A DNA stretch of 26,664 nucleotides from Chitinispirillaceae bacterium (GCA_016926315.1 JAFGOU010000011.1:1-26664), one strand, 5' to 3'. Numbered from the stretch's first letter, positions 8,083-15,619 are shown. Numbers and translations are program-made. The notes: generated by a model from the sequence alone, not told the origin.

Positions 8083-9558
8083 TTAAAACTGCATGAAAAA
8101 ATCCCAGGCCTCTTTGTGGAGCCAGTTGACAGTGCTTCCGGGATCCTTGTTCTGGTCGGTATGCGCTCCTACAAATGAACCGAATTTCACGGGATATCCA
8201 CTCTTACACCCTTTGAACTCAGTGGAAACATGAGTAGTGCCGGTTGCCAATGGTATGTTCGACGGTACGGTACACCCGTTGTTCTCAAGGTGGTTCAAAA
8301 GGCAATATTTCCCACCTTCTTTTCGCGCATCGTTGTTGATCCATTTACAAGTAGGGTCACTTGTGCCGGTTGTCTGGTAATACGCGATGGGCTCACGAGT
8401 GTTGGTCGGGAGCCAGATATTCCAGTTGGCGGGAGCCCAACAGGCAACCGCGCGCAACTGTTTTTGATGATTCAGCGAGAGTGAATAGGAGAACATTGCT
8501 CCAAAACTGAAACCGCAACTGAAGACCCGCGTGGTGTCGACACAAAGCTTCTCTTTGAACAGTTTGAGCATGTCATCGAAGAAGATATGATCCTTCTCTC
8601 CCTGGCTCCAGACGATACCGTCGGCTGCAACCTTGCTGTAATCAGCGGCGTATGCGCTCGGAGCAACGAAGATGCATGGTGTAGTGGAGGTGGTGGCATG
8701 AGTTTTTAGTTCGTAAAATTTTCCGTCGCGAATTGCCTCCATGCTGCCGCACATATAATGCATGCCAAAAATCAATCGGTAGGGTTCATTCGGGTCGTAG
8801 TTGGCTGGAATGTCGATGACATATCGCCTGCTCAAACCCGCGCTGGTAATCGAATAGGTACCACTTTTAAGATCGGTAAGCGCTTTGCCGCAACCGGCGC
8901 TTGGCCCCGGAGGGTTACCCCTCATGGTGTCGAGAGTAATATTCTGCTGTTGGTTATTATAGGAGCTGATGGCCATGGCTTTTATCTGGAACCCGGCGGC
9001 GGTGACTTTGAGCGTATCAAGAACCGGAGCCATTTGCGCCAGTCCGCCGCTAACCGTACCGGCGCGGGTACCGGACCAATTCACTGCGGATTTACCGTTG
9101 TCGAGCGTCACATATGGGAACGATAGCTCTCGTTTGCTGATTGCGGCTTTAATGACAAGGAGGTTCGCGGTCTTACTGTATTTGGCGATATCAAAACGGT
9201 ATGCACCGGCCGCGGCGCTCTTCAATACCTCATTTTTCAACAGCTTGCCTTTTACATCAAAAATTTCAACCTTCACCGGTGAGGAATTGTTCAACGTAAG
9301 CTGCAATGCACCGTTGGAAATCGAAATTTCTTCGGTTTTCGGCACCAGTGCCGGCAATTGTACGGCAACTGTCCTTGCAAGTGAGTATTTGCCATCGGTT
9401 CCGGTCGTATCACTCATCCCCTGGCGCACAATGGTGACAATTGCCCCGTTGATCGGTTGACCTGCGGTATTTGAAACCACACCCTGCAGGTTAATGGTCC
9501 GGGCATTGGCTGCTAAACCGATTAAAACGGCAAGACAGGCGGCTGGGCGCTTACTCAT
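8083..9558 (-). CDS. Secreted feruloyl-esterase/PHB-depolymerase-like hydrolase with nested N-terminal sorting-like module
   Basis: 491 aa. ATG at 9558 has AGGGAG 6 nt upstream; a TTG two codons earlier abuts that site and is rejected. Signal peptide 1-20. Residues 22-64 begin a carboxypeptidase-regulatory-like beta-sandwich (LQGVVSNTAGQPINGAIVTI, DTTGTDGKYSL). Its last strands appear only at ~181-211 (LDTLKVTAAGF, NITLD). Between them, ~78-140 is a sorting-type module (VKVEIFDVKGKLLKNEVL, AGAYRFDI). The alpha/beta-hydrolase domain (~223-491) resembles the LpqC/PHB depolymerase feruloyl esterases, with nucleophile S351 in GFSFG, D401 in GTSDPT, H466 in VGAHTD and many cysteines likely forming disulfides. 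It probably removes ferulate or similar acyl groups from plant polysaccharide. It is the first gene of the unit esterase-GH53-GH30-esterase, directly under leader copy B. It has no C-terminal sorting domain. Confidence 0.85.
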   Translation of the reverse strand: MSKRPAACLAVLIGLAANARTINLQGVVSNTAGQPINGAIVTIVRQGMSDTTGTDGKYSLARTVAVQLPALVPKTEEISISNGALQLTLNNSSPVKVEIFDVKGKLLKNEVLKSAAAGAYRFDIAKYSKTANLLVIKAAISKRELSFPYVTLDNGKSAVNWSGTRAGTVSGGLAQMAPVLDTLKVTAAGFQIKAMAISSYNNQQQNITLDTMRGNPPGPSAGCGKALTDLKSGTYSITSAGLSRRYVIDIPANYDPNEPYRLIFGMHYMCGSMEAIRDGKFYELKTHATTSTTPCIFVAPSAYAADYSKVAADGIVWSQGEKDHIFFDDMLKLFKEKLCVDTTRVFSCGFSFGAMFSYSLSLNHQKQLRAVACWAPANWNIWLPTNTREPIAYYQTTGTSDPTCKWINNDARKEGGKYCLLNHLENNGCTVPSNIPLATGTTHVSTEFKGCKSGYPVKFGSFVGAHTDQNKDPGSTVNWLHKEAWDFFMQF

Positions 9559-9678
9559 CAGCAACTCCCTTTAGAGTCTGTGTGAAGAAAATCTATGCTT
9601 TTTGCTTAAATCAGACTCTTATTCAGCTACGCTGGGTTAGGAGGAAAGTCACATTGACATTTTTTTCTCCTCAGATTT

Positions 9679-9684
9679 AATATA
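9679..9684 (-). promoter_or_regulatory. Candidate -10 element in leader copy B
   Basis: TATATT on the minus strand, conserved in sequence and position with 3071-3076 of copy A. It lies ~120 bp upstream of the esterase start codon and ~50 bp downstream of the inverted repeat. No clear -35 is visible. Confidence 0.4.
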
Positions 9685-9734
9685 AGGTAGATTTGTAAGA
9701 TAGCACTTAGTTTATACATTTATTTTCATATTTC

Positions 9735-9752
9735 GTTGACCAGAAGATCAAC
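9735..9752. promoter_or_regulatory. 18-bp inverted repeat, candidate operator (copy B)
   Basis: GTTGACCAGAAGATCAAC, the same arms as at 3127-3144. The opposite-facing half-site GGTCAAC at 9919-9925 is ~167 bp away; in copy A the distance is ~170 bp. Conservation of both sites and of their spacing between diverged copies supports a regulatory role. Confidence 0.55.
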
Positions 9753-10129
9753 AGCAAAAAATATTACTAATTAAATTGAATTGAGGCTTTACATGAATAT
9801 TACGACTTAAAATAAATAAAAACAATCGCTTAAAGAAAATTATTACCATTCAACTTTTTCACATGCTTTTTTCGTCTTAGAATTAGTATAAAAATATTAC
9901 AAAATAACGTAACTTCCTGGTCAACACTAAAAACCTCTCCCGACGTATCTCTTCTTCCGATAAAATTCGGTATGACACCGGGTCTTCTTTGAACAACAAG
10001 GTTTGGCTGACACGGCAACAGATACTCCGACGGTTTCGCGGCATCCCGTCGCCCACAAACCCAAGAGGCGCGCAGTATATTTTTACTTTCAATAGAGCGA
10101 CAGAGTGACACAAAGAAAGGACTCATTCC

Positions 10130-11083
10130 ATGTCCCTCCCTCCAATCAAACTCGGTATCAGTTCCTGCCTGCTCGGCAATAACGTCAGGTATGACGGCCA
10201 GCACAAACTCGACCACTACCTTCACGACACGCTTGGCGCTTTCGTGACCTTTGTCCCGCTCTGCCCCGAAACCGAGTGCGGCCTCGGCATCCCCCGCGAA
10301 GCCATGCGGCTGGTCGGTGACCGCGATACCCATCGGCTTCTCACGGTGCGGACCGGCAGGGACATGACCGATCGCATGGTCGCCTGGACAAAAACGGCGC
10401 TTGACCGCTGCGAAACCGAGGACCTCTGCGGGTTTGTGTTCAAGTCGCGCTCCCCGAGTTCCGCCATGCGCGACGCGAAAATCTACCGGGAGAGCGGCAC
10501 GGTTGCGGGCAAAGGCCCGGGTATTTTCGCCCGGGCGTTCATGGCACGGTTTCCCCGGCTGCCGGTGGAGGACGAAGGACGCCTGCATGATGCTGGTATA
10601 CGCGAAAACTTTATCGAGCGTGTATTTTCGTTTGCACGGTGGAAACAGTTCGCGAACCGGGACGGCTCCCTGCGCGGACTCATTGATTTTCACACCCGCC
10701 ACAAACCCCTGCTCATGGCGCACGGCATCAAACTTTACCGGGAGCTGGGCCGGGTGGTCGCAGCGGCAAAGGGGCGGGACAAAAAAAGCCTGTTCGACGA
10801 CTACCTGCGCCTGCTGCTCGACGGTATGGCGGTATCATCAACGGTCAAAAAACATACCAACGTTCTCGACCACTGCGCCGGCTATTTCAAACGTCGGCTC
10901 TCCGCGTCAGAAAAACAGGAGCTGCACGAGATGATCCGCCGCTACCACGACGGACTCATACCGCTCATCGCACCCATTGTGCTATTGCTGCATTATACGC
11001 GTCACTTCGAAGAACCTTATCTGGCCAGGCAGTTCTATCTCGATCCGCATCCGGCAGAACTCTTGCTGCGGAACCACGTGTAG
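10130..11083 (+). CDS. DUF523-DUF1722 protein (YbgA-like)
   Basis: 317 aa; start preceded by AAAGGA. N-terminal DUF523 domain (~6-150): GISSCLLGNNVRYDG with C13, VPLCPETECGLGIPRE with C45 and C50, and LCGFVFKSRSPSS with C100. C-terminal DUF1722 (~156-310): ENFIERVFSFARW, LIDFHTRHKPLLMAHG, LLHYTRHFEEPYL, YLDPHPAEL. Some DUF523 proteins (TudS) are [4Fe-4S] desulfidases of thiouracil-type thiolated bases, with three conserved cysteines; the two-domain form is otherwise poorly understood. The family motif SPSCG here reads SPSSA, so the usual third cysteine is a serine at 111; C50 or C100 could stand in. It stands alone between two minus-strand units. Role: possibly thio-base metabolism, uncertain. 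Confidence 0.85.
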   Translation: MSLPPIKLGISSCLLGNNVRYDGQHKLDHYLHDTLGAFVTFVPLCPETECGLGIPREAMRLVGDRDTHRLLTVRTGRDMTDRMVAWTKTALDRCETEDLCGFVFKSRSPSSAMRDAKIYRESGTVAGKGPGIFARAFMARFPRLPVEDEGRLHDAGIRENFIERVFSFARWKQFANRDGSLRGLIDFHTRHKPLLMAHGIKLYRELGRVVAAAKGRDKKSLFDDYLRLLLDGMAVSSTVKKHTNVLDHCAGYFKRRLSASEKQELHEMIRRYHDGLIPLIAPIVLLLHYTRHFEEPYLARQFYLDPHPAELLLRNHV

Positions 11084-11091
11084 GGAGGGTG

Positions 11092-11115
11092 GAGGCACTT
11101 GTGCCCCTGCTTTTA
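11092..11115 (+). terminator. Possible terminator after the DUF523/DUF1722 gene
   Basis: A 5-bp GC-rich stem (GGCAC-TT-GTGCC, 11094-11105) lies 9 bp after the stop codon and is followed by CCTGCTTTTATA. The stem is short and the U-run is not immediately adjacent, so this is a weak call. It overlaps the 3' end of the acetyltransferase remnant on the other strand. Confidence 0.35.
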
Positions 11116-11301
11116 TACCACCCTGCAGCTCCCGCCGTTATCCAGATCCGCGCTCTCTGCCAAAACATCCTTATATTCCGGATGCCGCCTGAAAAATGTC
11201 ACCGCGTAGGAGCAGCTCGGGAAAATGCTCCTCCCCTTTTCGCGCGCGTATTCTATCGCCCGAACCATATCCAACCACCCTATCCCGGGCGAAATCCCGC
11301 G
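11113..11301 (-). pseudogene. Remnant of a COG2388/YjdJ-like GNAT acetyltransferase
   Basis: Directly after the TGA of the outer-membrane protein gene, the same frame stays open for 62 codons to TAA at 11113-11115. It reads RGISPGIGWLDMVRAIEY, then AREKGRSIFPSCSYAV, then TFFRRHPEYKDVL. This matches the C-terminal half of small GNAT proteins of the YjdJ type (pattern RGxGIGxxLxxxAxxYAREKGxxIxPxCSYVxxYxxRHPEY), which are ~90 aa long. The N-terminal strands are missing, and no ribosome site precedes the only internal ATG (11268). I read it as a 5'-truncated remnant, cut close to the end of the neighbouring gene. A 51-aa product from 11268 cannot be excluded. Confidence 0.7.
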
Positions 11302-12597
11302 TCAGTTGAAATCGACCTTCGTATTCAATCCGACATAGGTTGTCCTGCCGAAACCCTTATGCGGACCCCAGATGTACTGGCCGACTTCGGGAACGATTTT
11401 AAGGCTGCCCAACACATCGAATGATGACTGAAAATACCACGCAAAGGCGGGATTCCATTTGCTAATGTATTCGCTGTAGTCGTGCCTGCCGCCGATGGTT
11501 CCGGCGCCGGCTTCAAGTGAAACGTTCTCCTTAAGCGCGGCGTTAACGATAAGTGCGATTTCGCCGATATACCCGTTCCGAACGACCACTATTTCCGGCG
11601 GATCGTCGGGAAGGTTATAGGTCAATTGCGGGCCGTAGGGAAGCAGAAAGTTCGAAATCTTCCACCAGTTAAATGAGTTTCCAACGGCCACGGAATACAC
11701 CGCCACGTTTTTACCGTAAAACATGTCGCAGGAAAGAGACAAACGGTTGAAAAATCTGACACCGAGATCGAGCCCTCCCACCCAGCTTTCGATGGGATGC
11801 TTTGAATTGGCGGCTGAAAGATCAGGGTTTTCGGTGATCAAAACGTTGGTAAAGGCCTGGTAACCGCCGGCAAGCATGGCGTTGAATGCCAGCGAACCGG
11901 CATCGAGCGTCACGCCGAAGCTTCCTTCGTATTTCGGCATGTTGGTCTCGGTAAAGTAGCGGTTCTGTTCGCTGTTGATAGCCGACTCCCGGCCAAGGAT
12001 CCAGATCGACGTGGTATCGGGCTGGACAAGCGCGATTTTCCCTTCCACGGCCTTGCCGCCGCTGCTCATGGTCAACTGGAACATCGGTGACCTGCCGGTA
12101 TACATACACCCGATATTGTTAAAACTGTTTTCCTTCCAGAACGCCTGGTTGCTGGGAAAAAAGTTTGCCGGCGTAAAATCCCTACCAAGAAGAAAGGTCA
12201 TATAGTCATTTGCCAGCCAGGTTGCATACCACGACTTTGCATAGACCAGAAAGGTCTTTTTCTGGCCGAGATACTGATAGGTAGGATTACCTGAAATAAC
12301 GAAATCATAAACGCCGTACACAACCCCCATTTCTATACAACCTCGAAACGGTCCCTTGGAAACCTTGTACCCGAGCGTGCCGTACGGCAGGAAATTCACG
12401 CTGTTGATCGGAAGAGAGTCCTTTATTTTCTTTCCTGCATTCGCGGTATCATTGCTAAACGCCGTATCGGCGTAAAATCGCTCCGAGCGCATCCACCATG
12501 CCCCGGTGGCGATGGTGCTGTAAAATTCATGGTCCACCGCCGCCATTACGGAACAAAACGTACCGCCGATCATCAGAGAGAGAAGAAAACGTTTCAT
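11302..12597 (-). CDS. Predicted outer-membrane beta-barrel protein, unknown function
   Basis: 431 aa; start supported by GGAGGG 9 nt upstream. Signal peptide MKRFLLSLMIGGTFCSVMAA (20 aa). The mature chain alternates short amphipathic strands rich in Gly, Tyr, Phe and Trp with polar turns (GYKVSKGPFRGCIEMGVVYGVYDF, TFLLGRDFTPANFF, GGLDLGVRFFNRLSLSCDMFYG, IVPEVGQYIWGP), as in porin-like barrels, and ends with the strand TTYVGLNTKVDFN. The terminal residue is Asn, not the usual Phe. I recognise no specific family. The GRDFTPANFF element resembles the inner strand of porin-type barrels, but this is only an impression. It lies 35 bp downstream of aminopeptidase P on the same strand and is probably co-transcribed; no functional link is evident. 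Confidence 0.7.
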   Translation of the reverse strand: MKRFLLSLMIGGTFCSVMAAVDHEFYSTIATGAWWMRSERFYADTAFSNDTANAGKKIKDSLPINSVNFLPYGTLGYKVSKGPFRGCIEMGVVYGVYDFVISGNPTYQYLGQKKTFLVYAKSWYATWLANDYMTFLLGRDFTPANFFPSNQAFWKENSFNNIGCMYTGRSPMFQLTMSSGGKAVEGKIALVQPDTTSIWILGRESAINSEQNRYFTETNMPKYEGSFGVTLDAGSLAFNAMLAGGYQAFTNVLITENPDLSAANSKHPIESWVGGLDLGVRFFNRLSLSCDMFYGKNVAVYSVAVGNSFNWWKISNFLLPYGPQLTYNLPDDPPEIVVVRNGYIGEIALIVNAALKENVSLEAGAGTIGGRHDYSEYISKWNPAFAWYFQSSFDVLGSLKIVPEVGQYIWGPHKGFGRTTYVGLNTKVDFN

Positions 12598-12632
12598 TGT
12601 GTTAAACCCTCCGGTTAAAGAAAAATGCCGTA

Positions 12633-14018
12633 TTAGTTTTCGTTACTTTCAATTTCCGGAATCGTCTTCGGAATCGGTTTTCCCAGGACCCTGCTCCCCT
12701 TTTCCGTTACCATCACGTCGTCTTCGATGCGGATACCGGTGAAATCGAGGTGTTTTTCAATTGCCGCGTAGTCGATGAATTCAACGCAATGATTACGCGA
12801 TTTCCAGTGCCCGATAAGCGACGGCATGAAATAAATGCCGGGTTCCACGGTAAGGACCATGCCGGGTTCCAGTTTTTTTGCGAACCGGAGATAGGCAAGG
12901 CCGAACTGTTCGCTTCGCCTGACGGTTTCGTCGTACCCCACCAGGTCTTCACCAAAACCTTCCATGTCGTGCACGTCAAGTCCCAGCAGGTGACCGAGAC
13001 CGTGCGGAAAAAATAGCGCGTGCGCTCCGGCCGCTACCGCTTCGCCGGTGTCGCCTTTCATGAACCCGAGCCCTTTCATCGCCTCGGCAATGACGCGCGC
13101 CGCGTGCAGGTGAACGTCACGGAACATGACCCCGGGTTTCATCATGGCGGTTGCCGCAGTGTTGGCGGTAAAGACCGCATTGTAGATCTCCTTCTGGAGC
13201 GGGTTAAACTTTCCGCTTACCGGCAATGTACGCGTAATATCGCTCGCATAATGTTCAGGCGAATCCGCGCCGCAGTCCAGGATCATCAGGTCGCCGTCTC
13301 TCATCCGGTTGTGGTGCGAATGACCGTGCAGCACTTCGCCGTGCACCGTGCAGATGGTCGGGAACGGACAGGAGCTTCCTTTTGCCGAACGGAGTCCCTC
13401 GATGGCGCCGGCTACTTCGTATTCGTAAATGCCGGGCCGGGTGATCTTCATGGCCAAAGCGTACATGTCGCTGCTGATGGCCAGCGCGGATTCGATCTCC
13501 GCGATCTCTTCGCCTGATTTGGTTTGCCGCTGCCGCGCGATCGTTTTGATGAGGTCGACCGATGTGCGGTCATTGATTGCACCGGAATCAGGGAATCCGC
13601 ACAGGGACGCGATCAGTTCCCGGTTTTCAGCGCGGTATTGGGGCAAAAACCGGACCCTGCCCTGACCGGTGGCCTTAGAAACGATTCCGGGCAGGTCGGC
13701 GAGAGGCAGGGACCGTTCGACGCCGATATGGCCGGCTTTTTCCGCGACCGACTCCTGCGGTCCTGCCCAGATAATGTCTTCGAGGGAAAAGTCGTTGCCA
13801 AACAGGGTTTCGGTGTTGTTGTCGATATCGATGACGCCGAAGAATCCCGGCAGGTCGATGCCGAAGTAGTAGAGAAATGCGCTGTCCTGCCTGAATGGGT
13901 GGGTATTGGCCGGATAGTTCATCGCGCTTTCGTTGTTGCCTGGCAGTAGTACCAGTCCGGTGCCGAGGTTTTTCTTCAGCTCATCGCGCCTGTTCCGGTA
14001 GGTTGTTGGTGAAAACAT
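12633..14018 (-). CDS. pepP: Xaa-Pro aminopeptidase (aminopeptidase P, M24B)
   Basis: 461 aa, a normal length for the family. AMP_N domain ~2-135 (YRNRRDELKKNLGTGLVLLPGN, FRQDSAFLYYFGIDLPG). Creatinase-fold catalytic domain ~170-450 with all five dimetal ligands recognisable: D248 in LDCGAD, D260 in YASDITRT, H339 in FPHGLGHLLGLDVHD, E392 in TVEPGIYF and E432 in GIRIEDD; H343 and H350 are also conserved. It removes the N-terminal residue from peptides with proline in position 2, in the cytoplasm, normally with Mn2+. AAAGGGGG precedes the start. It heads the minus-strand unit pepP-barrel protein-acetyltransferase remnant and is divergent from the redox operon across a 278-bp region. Confidence 0.93.
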   Translation of the reverse strand: MFSPTTYRNRRDELKKNLGTGLVLLPGNNESAMNYPANTHPFRQDSAFLYYFGIDLPGFFGVIDIDNNTETLFGNDFSLEDIIWAGPQESVAEKAGHIGVERSLPLADLPGIVSKATGQGRVRFLPQYRAENRELIASLCGFPDSGAINDRTSVDLIKTIARQRQTKSGEEIAEIESALAISSDMYALAMKITRPGIYEYEVAGAIEGLRSAKGSSCPFPTICTVHGEVLHGHSHHNRMRDGDLMILDCGADSPEHYASDITRTLPVSGKFNPLQKEIYNAVFTANTAATAMMKPGVMFRDVHLHAARVIAEAMKGLGFMKGDTGEAVAAGAHALFFPHGLGHLLGLDVHDMEGFGEDLVGYDETVRRSEQFGLAYLRFAKKLEPGMVLTVEPGIYFMPSLIGHWKSRNHCVEFIDYAAIEKHLDFTGIRIEDDVMVTEKGSRVLGKPIPKTIPEIESNEN

Positions 14019-14053
14019 TGGGGCCCCCTTTCGCTTTGTCGTAACGATCTGAT

Positions 14054-14059
14054 AATATA
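14054..14059 (-). promoter_or_regulatory. Candidate -10 element of pepP
   Basis: GGCTATATTATCAG on the minus strand, 36 bp upstream of the pepP ATG, contains overlapping TATATT and TATTAT hexamers. No clear -35 is seen at 16-19 bp, so the call is tentative. Confidence 0.35.
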
Positions 14060-14215
14060 GCCTTTGCTTGATGGACCGGAGAAAGATTTTTTACCACGCC
14101 GGGCAATCGGGACGATTATCGCATTCCCGCCGAATCATGGTGCAGGCAATGATTTGGACAGGCATCCATTTTCGAAGGATCGATCGACCTTTCGGTCGCA
14201 AAAAATCCGCTTTTC

Positions 14216-14257
14216 TTGACCTGCGTCAATGTATCCGTCCCGATAGTAAGTGATATT
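14216..14257 (+). promoter_or_regulatory. CRP/FNR-type site and -10 of the redox operon
   Basis: TTGACCTGCGTCAA (14216-14229) is a palindrome of TTGAC/GTCAA arms with the TTGA-N6-TCAA spacing of the CRP/FNR superfamily (FNR: TTGAT-N4-ATCAA; the C/G variant resembles HcpR/Dnr-like sites). GATATT at 14252-14257 is a plausible -10. If transcription starts 7 bp later (~14264), the palindrome centre falls at -41.5, the classic class II activator position. The first gene starts at 14297 after AAGGAG. The regulator is not in the window. Confidence 0.55.
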
Positions 14258-14296
14258 TATAACAAATGATAAGAATACCTTTTCAAGGAGACCTTA

Positions 14297-15139
14297 ATGA
14301 AACGTACCATCATCACCATTGACAAGGAGAAATGCACGGGCTGCGGGCTTTGCATGCCTAACTGTCCCGAAGGCGCCATCCAGCTTATCGAGGGCAAGGC
14401 CAGGCTGGTAAGCGACCTTATGTGCGACGGTCTTGGCGCCTGCCTCGGCCACTGTACTGAGGGCGCAATCACCCTCGAGGAACGGGAAGCGGAAAAGTAC
14501 GATGAACGCAGAGTGATGGTGAATATCGTCAAACAGGGCGCGGCGACCATAAAAGCTCATCTGAAGCACCTCAAGGACCACGGTCAGATGGAATTTTACG
14601 AGCAGGCAGTCGCTTATCTCAAGGAAAACAATCTTCCCATCCCCGTTGAACAGGGGACCCCTATGCATGCAGCGCTCCATACCGGATGCTCCGGTTCACG
14701 CACCATGAGCTTTGGCGCGGCAGCGAAAACGCCGGACCAGCCGGTCGGAAAACAGCCTTCAACCCTGACCCACTGGCCTATCCAGATGCACCTTATCTCC
14801 CCTTCCGCCCCGCACTACCAGAAGGCGGACTTTCTGCTGGCTGCTGACTGTACCGCATTTGCGCTCGGCGGGTTTCACGGCGACTATCTCAAGGGGAAGA
14901 CGCTCGGTATCGCCTGCCCAAAGCTCGACGACGGACTGGAGGTGTACGGCGAAAAGATCAGGGCGCTTATCGACGAGGCGCAGATCAACACGCTGACCGT
15001 GGCGATCATGCAGGTGCCGTGCTGCGGCGGGTTGTTGCATATAGCAAAACAGGCCGCGGCAGAGGCGAAGAGAAAGGTGCCGGTCAAATGCGTGACCGTG
15101 GTGATAAAGGGCGAGATTTTGAAGGAAGAGTGGGTGTGA
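14297..15139 (+). CDS. 4Fe-4S ferredoxin-type protein with cysteine-containing C-terminal domain
   Basis: 280 aa; start fixed by AAGGAG 6 nt upstream. The N-terminal ferredoxin domain (1-60) has a complete C13-x2-C16-x2-C19-x3-C23P cluster motif. A second, unusual set, C43-x5-C49-x3-C53 (MCDGLGACLGHCTEGAI), has only three cysteines in the motif. The rest (~65-280) forms a separate domain with conserved-looking cysteines: C131 (HTGCSGSR), C185 (AADCTAF), C207 (IACPKLDDG) and C242-C243 (QVPCCGGL). I know proteins of this type from strict anaerobes, often near hybrid-cluster or flavodiiron proteins, but no reaction has been established that I can name. It is first in a plus-strand series with the cupin, ferredoxin and flavodiiron genes, behind a CRP/FNR-type site. 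An electron-transfer or stress-sensing role is inferred. Confidence 0.8.
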   Translation: MKRTIITIDKEKCTGCGLCMPNCPEGAIQLIEGKARLVSDLMCDGLGACLGHCTEGAITLEEREAEKYDERRVMVNIVKQGAATIKAHLKHLKDHGQMEFYEQAVAYLKENNLPIPVEQGTPMHAALHTGCSGSRTMSFGAAAKTPDQPVGKQPSTLTHWPIQMHLISPSAPHYQKADFLLAADCTAFALGGFHGDYLKGKTLGIACPKLDDGLEVYGEKIRALIDEAQINTLTVAIMQVPCCGGLLHIAKQAAAEAKRKVPVKCVTVVIKGEILKEEWV

Positions 15140-15206
15140 TGATTGCGGATTGTAGATTGATGAATGCGGATTGAATATCGATACGAACCATGAAACGGGA
15201 CGTAGC

Positions 15207-15224
15207 GGCGGTTCGCGAACCGCC
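15207..15224. repeat. 18-bp perfect palindrome, REP/MITE-like
   Basis: GGCGGTTCGCGAACCGCC is fully self-complementary and is preceded by GTAGC. It resembles the core of dispersed palindromic elements (GTAGGGGCGGTTCGCGAACCGCCCC type) found in many genomes. It lies in the 120-bp gap between the 4Fe-4S and cupin genes; just upstream TGCGGATT occurs twice (near 15147 and 15167). It could form a hairpin in the mRNA and separate expression of the flanking genes. Confidence 0.55.
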
Positions 15225-15259
15225 TCGACAGGAAAATGTATTCGATTCCAGGAGGTTGT

Positions 15260-15619
15260 ATGATCACCGAAAACAACAAACCGTCATTCCCCCCTCTGCG
15301 TGCGGAGGTCTTTTCCTACGCCGATCTTGTCCAGTACCAGGAGGGATCCGTGGTGAGCAGGACCATTATCGACGCACCAACCGGCACGGTCACGGTTTTT
15401 GCGTTTGCAAAAGACCAGCGCCTGAACGAACACACGGCGCCGTTCGACGCGCTCATCGAAGTCGTGGAGAGCAGTGGCATCATCACCATTGACGGCAGGG
15501 AGTTCAGGGTCCCGGCCGGAAGCCAGATCATCATGCCGGCCGGTCATCCGCATGCCGTCAGCGGCGATGGCCGGTTTAAAATGGTGCTGGTGATGATCAG
15601 GTCGAGAAAGAACCTCTGA
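15260..15619 (+). CDS. Small cupin-domain protein
   Basis: 119 aa. The ATG at 15260 is chosen because AGGAGG stands 4 nt before it; an in-frame ATG at 15236 has no such site. It is a single cupin barrel: first motif around H58 (NEHTAPFDALIEVVESSG), second motif PAGSQIIMPAGHPHAV with H96 and H98. The first motif lacks the usual second histidine (HTAP instead of HxH), so metal binding may involve H58, H96, H98 and a carboxylate, or be weak. Such small cupins are found beside redox genes in anaerobes, but I cannot assign a substrate. It lies between two iron-sulfur genes in the presumed redox operon. Confidence 0.8.
   Translation: MITENNKPSFPPLRAEVFSYADLVQYQEGSVVSRTIIDAPTGTVTVFAFAKDQRLNEHTAPFDALIEVVESSGIITIDGREFRVPAGSQIIMPAGHPHAVSGDGRFKMVLVMIRSRKNL

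Larger units (their letters stand above)
9524..9935 (-). repeat. Duplicated promoter/leader region, copy B
   Basis: This is the counterpart of 2912-3330 in the same orientation. Here the repeat overlaps the first codons of the gene at 8083-9558 and extends ~375 bp upstream of it. The AT-rich part contains the candidate operator at 9735-9752, a TATATT element at 9679-9684, a second similar CTTAGAATTAGTATAA block at 9875-9890 and the inverted half-site CTGGTCAACACT at 9917-9928. On the minus strand TTGACC (9924-9919), a 17-bp spacer and TGTAAT could form an additional distal promoter; copy A does not keep this -10. Confidence 0.8.
9559..10129. other. 571-bp divergent intergenic region
   Basis: 9559-9935 is leader copy B for the minus-strand enzyme operon. 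9936-10129 is the upstream region of the DUF523/DUF1722 gene; it contains TATATT at 10076-10081 without a clear -35 and the ribosome site AAAGGA 8 nt before the ATG. I see no gene here. Confidence 0.6.

Noticed and set aside
9655..9684. TTGACA at 9655-9660 as a plus-strand -35 box
   Set aside because: It would transcribe away from the enzyme operon into the AT-rich leader with no gene directly behind it. No well-spaced TATAAT follows, although TATAAG occurs at 9681-9686.
9830..10723. A 297-codon open frame on the minus strand, ending in the AT-rich leader
   Set aside because: It lies antisense to the well-supported DUF523/DUF1722 gene for most of its length, has no domain or ribosome site, and is explained by the GC-rich codon pattern of that gene.
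14068..14253. A 61-codon plus-strand frame before the redox operon
   Set aside because: It overlaps the predicted CRP/FNR site and -10, has no ribosome site and resembles no protein I know.
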